64,000 bases of DNA, from positions 353,894,413 to 353,958,412 of the forward strand of contig NC_080672.1 in assembly GCF_030247195.1 (NCBI RefSeq). Direction: 5' to 3'. The notes beneath the pieces were generated by a model. It was not told the origin of the DNA, did no database searches, and saw only the letters and a program-made list of their open reading frames with translations. The first letter of the stretch is position 1. Each line of letters begins with the position of its first letter. The translations under genes were made by a program, and so were the position numbers. Below are positions 23,840 to 37,143 of the stretch, one piece after another. The DNA comes from Topomyia yanbarensis (lineage: Eukaryota > Arthropoda > Insecta > Diptera > Culicidae).

Positions 23840-24289
23840 AATTAATGACCTGCGGTATAAACCAACGAACATATAGGCGAGCCCCCTCCACTTCAACGTA
23901 GTTTGGTAAAACGGTTGATTTTCAATTACGCTGGTAGGTGAATTGATCCTTCGCTGTGGGAGTTTCTATAAGGTTTTCGTCGAAACAAACTCGTTGTTTA
24001 CGCACATTCATGCGTCTGTTGTAGGTGTCGAATGTTCTTGTGGGCGAAAAACTGTTCGTTCGCAGCGGAGTAAAACTCGCGCGTATAATTAACAACAATT
24101 GCGGTTTATTGGACTTTGAAATGACGAATTGACGAACACAATAAAAATTTGAGCTTAACTAGCTATATTCAAAAGACGGATGCACAATGTACAAACAGTG
24201 TCGACCAACTTATGTATAACGTAGAAAACGCGATGGATCTTAGTTCGGCTGGCCTTTTATAGTCCTGATACATTTTGAGAAGAACACAA
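23840..24289 (-). other. LTR- or promoter-like segment between two LINEs
   Basis: On the minus strand TATAAAAGG (24262-24254) is followed about 150 bp later by AATAAA (24110-24105), an arrangement seen in LTRs. No clear ends, primer-binding site or polypurine tract were found, so this is a weak call. It could instead be the 5' region of the adjacent I-clade LINE. Confidence 0.25.
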
Positions 24290-27200
24290 AATGACTCAAC
24301 CGGAAACCAGTAACGAGAGCGCGATGGCATCCCAGCTTGCGCTGTTGAATGCGTTCTTCACATCAAGTGTCACTAACGCACAGCATCGAATACCTTGCCT
24401 TTTCCGTTGGATTGCTATCTCGGCGGTCTTTACCACTGAGCTGATAGCGTCCACCGTGGACTTACCCTTTCGAAAACCAAACCGACTACTTGACAGGCCG
24501 TCCGTAGCTTCTGAGCCTATTAAGGATGATCCTCTCAAGTAGTTTGCCCGTCGTGTCGATCAGGCAAATTGATCTGTACATCGATGGGTCGCCCGGCGGC
24601 TTCCCGGCCTTCGGCAACAGTACCAACTTCTGCCTTTTCCATCTATCGGGAAAACGGCACTCGTCAAGGCTTCTCTGCATAGCTAGCCTGAACATGTTCG
24701 GGTTCGCTATGATTGCTGCCTTGAGAGCGCTGTTTGGAATTCCATCAGGCACTAGAGCTTTGATCGTTGCTAGGGAATTAGCCACTGCGAGTAACTCGTC
24801 ATTCATCACCGGGGCCACCATTTCGGCCGTACCCACAATGCCTTGCGGCGCAGGAGGCCAGGGACTTGTGGCTCGAAACGGGAAGAGTACTTGGATAATC
24901 CTCGCCAACCGGTCCGGTTACCGTTCGAGAGGTGAAGAGCCCCCTTTGGTCTTAACCATCACGATCCTGTACGTGTCATCTCACAGATTCGCGTTGGCAC
25001 CCTCGCACAGGTTGTCGAAACACGCTCTCATGCTGCTCTTAATGACCTTATTCAGGGTACATTTCGCAGCTCGTAACACTTCACGGCGGTCTGCCCTTAC
25101 CTCCTTGGTGCGGGCTCGTTGCGTCTCGTCTAGCTTTGAGGTAGGCTGATCGTAGGGCTGCAATCTCGGCACTCCACCAGTATACCTCGTCATGGTGGCG
25201 TTGCACGCGCGTGATAGGTCAGCTACCAGCGCATCCCCACTTAGACTGTCGTTGTTGGCTTCCAGTCCCAGGGCCGCGGTGAAAACTTCACTGTCGAAGT
25301 GGTTGGTCTTGCACCCGCGTACCTGGCAGGGATCGCCCGCCCTCGGACTCTGCACACCATAGTTTATCCTAAAGCGAATTGCTAGGTGGTCACTCTGGGT
25401 GTAGCCACGTCTACCCTCCAGTCCATGTCTGGAACCAGACTCGGGCTGACAAACGTCACGTCAATCCATGACTGGACCCCATTTCAATGGAATGTGCTAG
25501 TGGAACCATCCTTGACTAGCACTGTGTCGAGTTTCGCATGCGCCTCCAGCAGCGCTTGGCCCCTGCTATTTGTACAGCGGCTGTCTCACTCCACTGCCCA
25601 AGCGTTGAAATCTCCTGCTATGATGAACGGCTTCCGATTCACTAGGTCGGACGAGAGCCTGTCGATCATCTGGTTGAACTGTTCTATAGGCCACCTTGGT
25701 GGGGCATAACAGCTACAATAGAACACACCATTGATCTTGGCAATCGCGACCCCCTCCGCAGAAGAGTGTACCACCTCTTGGACCGGGAACCGTCCCGTTG
25801 AACAAATTGCCGCCATCCTAGAACCGCCCGCCACCCAATTGCCGTTATCGGCAGGGACGTTGTACGGGTCGGATAGAAGGGCGACATCTGTCCTCGACTC
25901 CTAGACCGACTGCCACAGCAGCTGAAGGGCAGATGCACAGTGGATAAGATTTAGCTGTGTTACTTGCACGGCTTCTTCTTACTGGCCTTACCGAAGGGAC
26001 ACGAAGGTCCACCCATAACATGGTAACGGTCTTGCTTCTTACTGGCGCAGATAAGGCATTTTGGTACCCTATCGCATTTCTGCGCCTTGTGTCCCTCCTC
26101 ACCACGGCGACGACACAACTTACTTCTATCTGGGCCCTTGCATTCGTAGGACTGATGGCCGGACTCTAGGCACCGATAGCACCTGTCCCCTGAAGGCGGC
26201 TGGTGTATGCTTACTGGGTATACTGACTAGCTGATCTTCAGCTTCCCTCTCTCGATGACCTTTTTGGCTTCAACAAACGGGAGCTTGAAATAGGCTACCT
26301 TCGTGCCAAAGAGTCCTCTCTGCGCCACATTACTCCATGACGGCAGAGACGACATCGTCTGCGTTCCTAACCTCATCCAGTTGCTTGCGCTGGAGGGTCA
26401 CTTACGCACCCAACGACCTCACCTGAGCGCCGTCACCCAAGCTCTCTTGTACGCCGCCCCACTAGATAGCGCACCTCGTTTCAGCAACAAAATCATTTCG
26501 CCGGTCTTGGTACGTCTAACGCTGCGCACATCCTGTCCTAGAGCCAAGAGGTTTTCGGCCGCCCGCATCGATTTGAGGACGTCGACATACTTGTCCTTGT
26601 CGGTTTTCACCAACAGAGCCTCTCCTATGTCCTTGACCTTGCGGGTCGAGGTGCGTTCGACTTCCGCTTAGCCCTGCTGACCAGCTGCCAGGGATTATCG
26701 CTCCCGATGACACTGGCTTGTTGGTACCCACTTGTGGCCCGGCACTTTGCACCCGGTTTGGGCCTTTCGCCTTCTTGGGCCGAGAAGTCACCTTCTCGAG
26801 TCGACGCCCTTCGGGATCCTTTGCATCCCGGTCTGCACCGTCCAAACGACGTTTGGCCTTTGTGGTTGTGCGTCGTTTAGCGTTGCTTCGCGCACCTTCG
26901 CCTGGTGACTGCCGCTTCAGGTTAGGCGCAGTCTTGCCCTCTACTAAATTCTTTTTGACCGTTAAGGCGAAATCAATCGCCTCTTGGGCCATAGTAGCTC
27001 CTCCAAGGAAGAAGAATGCCTCAGTTTGGGCGCCTTTATCGGCCTTTTCTCTTCCCGCCACCCGCCTGATATAAGTCTTGCGACTCGAACAGCCTGGTGG
27101 AGCACCAACAGGTTCGGTTTCAGTTCCTTGCTGATGTTCTGCTTTTCGCTTGTAAACTCGAGTTGCTTGACTACCACACGTATCGCGGGTAGTGGCCCGT

Positions 27201-27480
27201 CGAGCGTGTTGATAGGGCTACCACCACTGAAGAGACTGGTGTTGTTGGTTGCAGCCACCGTCGCTCCGCTGAACCCCCCCCCCCCCCCCCTCTGTGAGGA
27301 GACCTCGCCAAACCCCCTTTGGCGAAGGGGTTCATCACCTTCGCTTCCGCATCATCTCCTACCTTACCCACTTTACTGTTATTTTTATTTTCGCTACTCA
27401 ACTCGAGAAAAAAAGATCCGCCACGCCAGAGCTCTGCAATAACGTGGTAAGAGACGCTTACTGTGGGGGTGCCCAGGTAC
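24290..27480 (-). mobile_element. R1-clade non-LTR retrotransposon, second family (copy B)
   Basis: ORF1 begins near 27330 (MNPFAKGGLARSP) and ends with three zinc knuckles: CYRCLESGHQSYECKG, LCRRRGEEGHKAQKC and CLICASKKQDRYHVMG (26190-25990). The endonuclease follows (VTQLNLIHCAS near 25950, VQEVVHSSAEGVAIAKINGV, FIIAGDFNAWAVEWDS, YTQSDHLAIRFRI). The reverse transcriptase has PDRWKRQKLVLLPKAGKP, LLERIILNRL, FGFRKGKSTVDAI and LVTLDVKNAFNSASWD. The RT stops near 24290 before its catalytic ADD box, so the 3' part is missing. That is unusual because LINEs normally lose their 5' ends, so a later deletion or insertion is likely. Several frameshifts exist, including a 17-C run inside ORF1 at 27274-27290. 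Confidence 0.88.
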
Positions 27481-27784
27481 CCCACAGGCTTCGTTAGCGA
27501 TCAAGCACACCGCTTCATACCTTGGATTGGGGTTATCCCGTTTGGTGGGCTCACCGGAACGGGAGATCTGTAGCGCTATTCTATGCCGAACACTACACGG
27601 CTCTGGTAGAATCATCTGTAACAATGTATGTGTTCTATGATGAGGCATACCGGACCCGCTATTAGGAGACCAGGTTCGATCTAAGATGAGCACATATGGG
27701 AACCATATCTGACAGGCGGTGCACTGATGGTGCCTAGAGGTCGGCTTCCTTCTAGTCACTAGGTGACATGGCTGTGAGAATAGG
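27481..27784 (-). other. Probable 5' UTR of the R1 copy B, with a shared repeat word
   Basis: No coding sequence recognised. The end near 27760-27790 contains, on the minus strand, CTATTCTCACAGC..GTCAC, also present at about 17130-17155 after DDX20, so it belongs to a dispersed repeat. Confidence 0.35.
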
Positions 27785-29000
27785 GCCCCTGATGACTTCA
27801 GAAAGGCCAGAAACAAATGATTTACGCCCCATCCGTCCACTACCCTGCTTCGCTAAGACGATTAAGCGAATGGTCAATAGACAGTAGGTGGGCCTACTGA
27901 AGGAGCATAAACCTTGGATCAGTGACAGTACGCGTTGCGACGTGAATCAGGATCCAGCGCCTGTCTCGCCATATTTGGAAAGGTGGTACGCCAATCTGTA
28001 AACGACGGCCTGCATGCCGACATCATTATACTCGACGTGGCGAATACTGTAAGGTGTCACGGTATACTGAAACAGCTGGTAAACTGGGGGATCACCGGAA
28101 GCATGGGCCGCTTCCTGTGCGACTACCTGTCTAATCGTACCGTCCGCACGAGAATCGGAGGTGTCCAAACTTACTCCTTTCCGGAGGAAAACGGGTCCCC
28201 CAAGGATCTGTCCTCCTCGTAGTTACACTATTCCTGGTGGCCATGAACTCTTTCTTTCTCCAGCCAAATATTCTATGGGATAGAGCTGACGTCTTACAAT
28301 ATGGAATATCTTATCAACCTTCTAAACCCCTTATACTGCGGGACAATCGGTTCTACTGCTAGCCTGCTTCCCAACACGCCTACTGAAGCAATCAACGTGG
28401 AGGCCGGGACTCTCCTCCTTTGTTGGGCGGCTGTACTCACCATCGCTAGAAGAGCACTGGGATTTTCGAAGCGTACAGCCGGGAAGGAATGCTTGCTGCT
28501 ACAGACGTGGATCTTCCATCCATCGCCCGACTACTCCAAATTTGTAACCGGGCAAGGCGCGACCGTGAGAACAGAACTAAATACAACCAACTGATAGCGC
28601 CCAGGTATAGCAATCACGCGCGGATATTCACTGATGGCTTTAATATCGGTGATGAGATTGAAATAGAGGAAGAGTTCTCCTTCCGCAAACTGGCACTATG
28701 CTCGGTGTTCTCTGCTGAGGCGTCTGCTATCGCACTCGCTATGGTTCAGAAACCGGAAGGTACACCCGTCAGTGTGCTGTCTAACTCTCTGCAAGTCATC
28801 TCCGCTCTTGAGTCGAGGAAACCCCCCGTCATCCATTCAGCATAATTTGCTAGGTCCCCGCTAACTTCAACATCGACGTCTCACCCGATTTGTTCCGGCC
28901 GCAGATATCTTGGACCAGTTGAGATCAAGAAAAACCTTTTGTCGTGTGTCACTGGCGCGGCAGTACCTGACACCATCAGCGCATCAAAGGCTACTTCGAT
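27785..29000 (+). mobile_element. I-like LINE remnant with reverse transcriptase and RNase H
   Basis: Plus-strand pieces across frames read LVGLLKEHKPWISDS-like sequence, GILKQLVNWGITGSMGRF, NRTVRTRIGG, RVPQGSVLVVTLFLVAMN (RT palm) and then ARIFTDGFNIGDE, LCSVFSAEASAIALAM, SVLSNSLQVISALE, which is a ribonuclease H domain of the type carried by I-clade LINEs. Multiple frameshifts. It lies tail-away from the R1 copy B, in opposite orientation. The endonuclease is missing, so it is 5' truncated. Its 3' limit past 28860 is uncertain. Confidence 0.8.
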
Positions 29001-29768
29001 CGCTTGAAAAACTGGACAAATAGAAAGATCGAATACTATCGCAGCTCATAGTTGGACACACGATGGTCTCCCGTGTCCACATCAGATTTTTTAATATCCT
29101 TCTTCCTTCTTTCCAGCTCAACTCTCCACCAGGGAGTTTCCTTGGTCGATTTAACAGTGCGAAGCGGACGAGCTTTTTCATAGGATGCTACACTGAGCGG
29201 AATCGCTACATCCATATTATATGATATTCATATAACTCAGCACTATTGGAATTTCCAATGATTGCTACAGTAGACTTTCAAAAGTATATCAAACTTATAT
29301 GGATATCATGTTGAATGTTGCATTCCTCACAAATTCAATTATATCAGGTTTCCATATAACATTTAAATTCCAGTGTCAGACCCAAATCTATCAGCGCACC
29401 ATATAATAACTATCTGATAATTATCATATTAAAAACATTGGGTGGTCCAATGAAATGTATATGACAATTTGATAAATGTATAAGGAATATTTAACGTATT
29501 AAAGCATATGATGGTTTATTAAATCTATAAGAAATGTTAGTTATTTAGATAGAGAGCTTTTTCTACGTAATTATTATATGAATCTGAACTGATTGTTTTC
29601 GGATGTGCTCCAAAATTATGGTATTCATAGTATACCGATCGTCTTATTATTCTTAATTAAAATAATGCAGTCATTCTTAGACTGTAGTGAAACAACTGTA
29701 ATGTTAATAAAAGATTAAACATTTAATAGTTTTTAATTCAGAACATATTTGTATACCATTGGTTCCAG
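29000..29768. other. AT-rich noncoding stretch with TATGAAT/ATTCATA words
   Basis: Repeated ATTCATATAA-like words resemble those at 37555-37745, suggesting debris of one repeat family. No gene seen. Confidence 0.3.
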
Positions 29769-30225
29769 TGCACAGTGGTCCAGATCGCTAATTTAGGAGG
29801 AATTTTTACTTTCTGACAAACCTGTATAATTTAGCCGTATCATGTCTTAGGATGATTTTGTGTACATCAGAAGATGCTTCTTTTTATTGGAATAGTTATT
29901 AGAGTGGTTCTAATTTATCTAAAATACGAAAATAAACTTTTTACTGATGAAAGATAGAGCTCCACAGTCTTCCACAAAGTTGTAAAGTAACTTATTTTGA
30001 ATAAATTTGTTGAATATATTAAAGCTCTATCTCTTTTAGTTTTTGTTATACAAGAAATTAAAAAAAAGATTAGGGTGTTCCTGAAAAAAAACGTTTTTTT
30101 AGTATTACTTTCGTATCTTTTACTTTTTGTTAACAAATTCATCCTAAGACATGATACGGCTAAATTATACAGGTTTGTCAGAAAGTAAAAATTCCTCCTA
30201 AATTAGCGATCTGGACCACTGTGCA
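29769..30225. mobile_element. Foldback element with 87-bp inverted arms
   Basis: Bases 29769-29855 and 30139-30225 are inverted copies with no mismatch that I could find over 87 bp (outer end TGCACAGTGGTCCAGATCGC). Inside, AAAGATAGAGCT and AGCTCTATCTCT form a second, nested inversion. No open frame of interest and no convincing target-site duplication. Confidence 0.8.
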
Positions 30226-30404
30226 GTGGTGAAATGGAACTTTTGATTGAAGGAATTTTTTTTTTTCAATTTTTTTGAGGCTCTAAAGCTTTTGCAGACT
30301 ACTCGTCTTCAAAATTCAAAATGTACCGTTTATCATTTTCGAGCATAAGTGAACTGCAGAATCTATATCTGGTGCACTTTTGCTCAATAATCCCTCTCAG
30401 AGCT

Positions 30405-30520
30405 GGCATAGAAACAAAATTCAGTTTGCTTCTAAAACCGAACATGCCCGAACCTGAATGCGCTGGGTCGGGAGAATGAATTACAAGGGGAACGAACCAT
30501 ACATTTCATTCATCGTGGCG
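30405..30520 (+). repeat. Dispersed repeat holding the empty site of the 393-bp insertion
   Basis: Matches 11150-11196 joined to 11598-11650 (shared CATAGAAACAAAATTCAGTT, TGCTTCT, CGGGAGAA and GAACGAACCA), so both are copies of one repeat. Confidence 0.7.
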
Positions 30521-32920
30521 GGCATCAATTGAATTTTGTTTTCTTTTAAGTTCACGCAGGGATATCAATTTTTTCAAGCTCTCGTTCTCAGTACATTACA
30601 ATACATTATAGTAGATGTGGCAACATTTCTCAATTAGGAAGGAAAATCTTCAATTTATTACACGGTGCTACAGCAATTTTGAACTTTTCAAGAGACCTAG
30701 TACAGGTTGTAAAGCACTTCAAATGCATTTTAAAAAATTATTTTAAAGATGGGGTATAGAAAATCTTGAATTATAGCAAAATTAAACCATTTTTTGGGAC
30801 TTTCTGCAATAAATTAATTGCGCTGTCAGTTTTCAGCCGATTTGCGATTTATCAACATTTCTAGTTAGAAGAAAAATATACCTTTCCAAAGGTAGCCATA
30901 TGATGCTGTTTTGTAAGAAATAATGCGCCATTTTTGGACAACAATATTAAAATTGCCAAATTTTTGAGTTTTTTCTTGAAAAACATGCAAATGGTTCAAC
31001 ATTTTCCTAGAGGCCTAGTTCTAATGATACTTCGAAAGAACATTTAATTTCGTGTCCAACGACATTTTGATTATTAAAATCGATTGGGAAATGGCAACGT
31101 ATTCAATTGTTCCCAAATTGGAAATTGTCGTGCATGAGCCCTTAAGGCGGAAAATTCTCTTTCGAAATAACCGCTGTGGTGCGATGCTGATCATAGTAGC
31201 AGTGCCACATAAACCCCTTAAGAGTCGTGGGAGCAATTCCTAATTTAGGCAAAGTCGAATTACTCCGTTATTTCTCCACCGATAGTCATGATCAAAATGT
31301 CGTTGGAAATTAAATGTCTTTAAAATTATCATTAGAACTAGGACGTGCTTCTGAACAAATGTTGAACCGTTTGCATGTTTTTCATGAAAAAATAGAGAGT
31401 TAAAGCACAGAGAACAGACATCCATGATCGAACAAAAATATTTAAAAAACGTGTGTAAACATTTGAATTAATATACGATAAACACTAGCGCCACCATCGG
31501 TTGATGCATTTGAGCTGGAATTCATGCTGGAAGTCCGAACCGGTTCCGGACTAGTTTGACTGGGTAGAGGAATAACCGCTGTCAATTCAGTTGAACTCAG
31601 CCACAAAAAAAACATGACGACAGTAGCGCACCTGGTTTGGATATCCCAACTACCTTCGAAACCGTTAGAGATTTTACACAAGTTGAATGCTGAAGATGGA
31701 CGTCTGTTCTCTATGGTTAAAGTCTTCAGGTAAAATGTTTGCAACTAGTTTCTCTACAACTTTGCTGAAGTATTTGTCTATCTGAATTATTGAATAAAAT
31801 AAATTTCGTAACTCACTATTCGGGGGATTAATCATCAATCCGATAAAACAAAAAGAAGGGGAGTTCTACTCCAAGAAACTTTCTCAAAGACACCACATTG
31901 CTAAAGTCAACAGTTTTGACGCAATCTAAAAAACCCCTTTTTTTCTCTTTGGGACCAATGTGCAGTGTGTTACCTTTTCAGCAGAAGGAAATTACATTTG
32001 TATTTAAAAATTTGTGTTCAACTGACAATAAGTCTTAATTAACTAAACTAAAAATAATTAACTTAACAGCAAACGGTAACGGAATTGTGATGAATTGGTA
32101 TCGAAGACGAAGTGCTCGACAAACTCGTTGAAGCGACGAACCATCACTATAATTGGACTATTGGAAGCGTAGTTAGTGTTACGCATTTCGATGTGTCCTT
32201 TACGTGATCAACGCGTTGTAGCTGAGTTCCAGCAATATTGTAGTTGAAATTAAGTATGCCACTTGTACGATGAAAACTGATGAAAAAATATTTCGCAACA
32301 CTAAAACGCAGATTATGCCAAACAAATTACACAGATAAACTCCCGAAATAATAAAACTAAACAAACACTGAGCTCCAACTGTAATTTTGTCCATCTATTG
32401 ATATTTCGGTTCGGTAGGCCTGGTAGCATACCAAATGTTTTAGACAAAATACCAACACATTAGGAAATGGCAATTTTGCTCACCTTTCTCTTCTACTTCA
32501 TGGACGCGTTTGACATTTCATTCCACAGCGCACGCTAATCGTAGAATGATTGTTTAATTAGATTTAAAGCCTTTGCATCTACAAATGGCATACATTTATG
32601 ATTCATATGGGATTTATAGAAGCGGTCGGTTTTGTAATATATTTGGTGTATAGCAAAGTGTACATTTTTTCATGTCACCGTGGTCGTACTCTGTACACAA
32701 CCCTTTCATTTTTCATTTCGATTACCATTTCGGCGAACCTGTAGGTTATCTGGAATCCCCCCTTGCACACGATATCGCAGAAGTTTCAATTGACAGGCTA
32801 TCAACGATAATATTGACCGTTGATAGTTTTATTACAAAGAACGTAGATCCATGTTCGAACAAGTTTATAGTACTTGTGTAAACGTTTCAACTAATATATC
32901 ACACTGAGACGTCCAAAAAA
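30521..32920. other. Intergenic, no gene recognised
   Basis: AT-rich. Open frames are short and without family resemblance. A GTCCGAACCGGTTCCGGA palindrome-like word near 31530 recurs near 36150 as TCCGAACCGGTTCCGGAA, marking another dispersed repeat. Confidence 0.35.
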
Positions 32921-33033
32921 TTGTTTCAAAATCGTTCAACACGGGTCCAACGATGGACGTTCGTTGAACGGTTATTTGGACGTTGTCCAAATTGGTCCAA
33001 CGAACGTCCTTCATTGGACGATTTTGAAACCAA
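32921..33033. repeat. Hairpin repeat, about 113 bp, rich in GTCCAA/TTGGAC
   Basis: TTGTTTCAAAATCGTTCAA at the left is inverted as TTGGACGATTTTGAAACCAA at the right, and GGACGTTCGTTGAAC is inverted as GGTCCAACGAACGTCC. It is probably a MITE. Confidence 0.55.
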
Positions 33034-34299
33034 CCGTTCTTAGAGGGATGTCAACACTTTTGAGCCGCCATACTAGGGTTGGGAGTACCGGTTTTACCGT
33101 TACCGAGAACCGGTAAAACCGTCCAAATATTCAATATCGAAATACCGGTTTTATAACCATCAAAAACCGGTATTTTCGGTATTTTTGTTTGCAAAAACTA
33201 TTTAAAGAATCTTCCATTGTTTTTTTATAATAGAGCTATCGAAAAACTTTTCACCTTTTCACCTACTTGTAGTAAGAATGTCTGTGTTGAGACACTTTAA
33301 TGTTTCTATATTAGCAATGGAATGCTGTCCAATACCCAACCCATAAAAGACTTCATATGCACATCAATTTTTAATATACTTGTGTTCATTTTTTTTACTT
33401 TACTGTTCTAATCTATATACGGCTCAAAACTATCATAAAACTTAATAAAAACAAATAAATTCTACAGTTTTAATTACGCAGTCGTCACATTAAATATTGT
33501 TTATAAAATGTCAATCTAGTAGCGTTACTGCAACGGGTTAAGTTTAAAAGAAATTTAAAAGGAAGCAAAATAACGTTTTCGTAAGAGGCAACAAAAACTA
33601 GAATCATTTCTTCATTTATGGCATTTTCTATTTTAGCACATTGCCATATTAAATCAGTAAATCAGTTTCTTTTACTTCATATTTAAGTTATACTCCCGGT
33701 CATCGGTTATCCGTGATTGAAGTTGCATTTTCAACTATCTCAGAATTTCCGAATTGATTTGAAATTCTCGACAGCCAGCTGCCCAGAGTAAAAAACACGC
33801 GCTAATTCTTCTCCGAGTTACATAGATCGTATCGCTTATCAAGGTGGATTCAGATTTGTAACTATTTACCCCATCTCACTAGCTCCTTCTCGTAGTAAAC
33901 GTAGAGATGCAGAGATATACAGAATCTCCATAACCACGTTTGCTATAATAACATTAATTTCCTTACCAGATTACTGTAAAGACGTGGCGTATAGAACTTT
34001 CGAAACGTGCACATAGAGGATGGATAGCTACTCCCAGGCTCCATCCGTTGATTATCGTTCATTCGCTTGTTCTGGTCAATCACGAAGGCTACTTCTACGA
34101 ATTTTACGATTGTCATGCTCATGCTCAGTTGGAAAAGAAAGCAAATACACGATAGGTTTCATATATATATTGAGTATGACTGCTCCAATGGATTTGAATA
34201 CCATTAACAAATTAAACCGGGATAAATTTGACCTATAGCAAATCTAAAACGATTGTGATGCGCTGGAACTTGGCTCAAATTTCTGTCGAATACAATTTT

Positions 34300-34489
<190 letters not shown>

Positions 34490-34778
34490 AACCTTCCTAT
34501 CTCCCACTAGCTGGTAGTGATTTACAGAAAAAAGATGTTTGCATGTATTTAAACATTCATGCAAATAACTTGGTTCACGGATTTAGGAAGGTGTTAGCTC
34601 AATTGACTTTCCGATGACCCATTTCGTGTACAGTGCCAGACATGTTCCGAGGTCATCGTTCCATCAACTAGCCCCGCCTTACTGTAATGTTTATATCAAT
34701 TGGATTGTAACATTACAGTAAAACTTTCGATTCCATTTAAGCAGGAAATCGACGCGTATTTATTATAACGGTTCAATT

Positions 34779-34978
<200 letters not shown>

Positions 34979-36497
34979 CACATGTGTACTAGAACTTACC
35001 ATTTTTTTCAGTTTTCTACCTTCATTCCTATCTCCCATTTATGTCTCCTTTAACTCTCATCCACATTTCTTGAATTCCTGATTATTTAAGAAAGAAAAGG
35101 GGAAATAATAAAAAAGAACCGATAGACTCCGTGTTTTCCTCAGCGCTTCCGTTTCTCCTAGTCTGGTGTCACTGCCTGTTGGACTTGTGTAAGTTGTTCC
35201 ATTGGAGATCTCCAAGGAGCTGTAATTGGAGGAAGATCTGACTTCTATCCAGAAGTATCAGTTTTTCACATTAATAGATTATATATGTACACTACAAAAC
35301 AATCCCGTGTATAATGCAACCATTTTTTGAACATTTATATGTACATAAACACACATAAACACATACACATATATACACACACATGTATACATAAAACCGA
35401 TCCACCCATCAGTGGGATGAGACACCTCTCATACATATAACTGTTGTATTATTCATTAAATTGCCAAACGCACGCAAAACTGGCAAGCAACTATATGTGA
35501 GACAAGCACAGCCTCGAGTCCTGCACGTATAACACGTATAATAAACTGAATAAATTAAAAAACAACAAAACAAACCAAAAATCAAAACAATTATGAAGCA
35601 AAAAAAGTTATTCATAAAATGGATAGAATGATCCATATAAATCAAATTAATAAAACAAATCAAATTAGCTCAAATGAAAATCAGACAATATTAAAAAAGT
35701 TATGAAATTAAGAGAGTAAACTAAATTGTTTCAAGCTAACTAACTGTCATACAATAACTAAAAGAACTGACTAAACCGAATTAATAAAATGAAGAAACTG
35801 AACAATATATGAACTGGGAAAAACTAACAATAAAATGATTAAAACAAATGAAACAAATAACATGAATAAAACAATAAAAAAAATTATTGAATTAATAAGA
35901 TAAATAATATGGATAATGTGGATAACACTAACCGCCATGTTTGAAAAATGCAAAAACAACCAATTCCCTTGCAGCCGCCAGAAAATTTGTCGTCTAAGTA
36001 TTGAAATTGCCTTTAAATCGCATTCACAAATAGCATTTGTTCCTAGGAGCAATTAGCACAGGCGAGTTGAGTCAAACGTCAGACTATTTAAATCGCCTGA
36101 CGATCTTCGTCCGCATTTTTTTTGACCGGGTACTGACTCCATTCAGATATCCGAACCGGTTCCGGAATGAGTTTTACTGGGAATCAGTGAAATCGTTGCA
36201 TCAACTAGTCAAGTTCAGATGGCGCTGTCGATGCTAAGTGGAAACATTTTTGGTAGCTCGCTCGAGTCGCGCACATACGTAGCAAAATAATTGTGATGTG
36301 ACGATGAAATCACTACGTCAAATTACACTATTCCAGCGATATTTTTGGCTACCAACACATAACACAACAGGAGAAACGACCTACCGAGCGATTAACTTCG
36401 AATTCCTATTAAATATACTATATTTCACTGCAAAATTTTGTAAACTATGGGAGGTACACAAAATCACTTCCGTGAGATTCGGCAGTGCTGCCACTTT

Positions 36498-36962
<465 letters not shown>

Positions 36963-37143
36963 AGCATTTGTATGAGTAGAAAATGGCAACTTCAGGCAAA
37001 GAAATGACAATTTTATCTTTGCTTCAGGTCAGTTTTCGAAACAATAGTTTGTGACTGCGTTTTAAATTCTACTTGTTTTCCTTTTTCTATTTTTGGTTAC
37101 CGGTTTTTAAATAAGCCACGGTTTTCCCAACCCTACGCCATAC

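Noticed and set aside
23840..24289. Calling a solo LTR
   Set aside because: TATA and AATAAA are in the right order, but ends, TSD and primer-binding site could not be identified.
26303..27442. Long plus-strand frames of 118-152 codons
   Set aside because: They are antisense shadows of the R1 copy B ORF1 on the minus strand.
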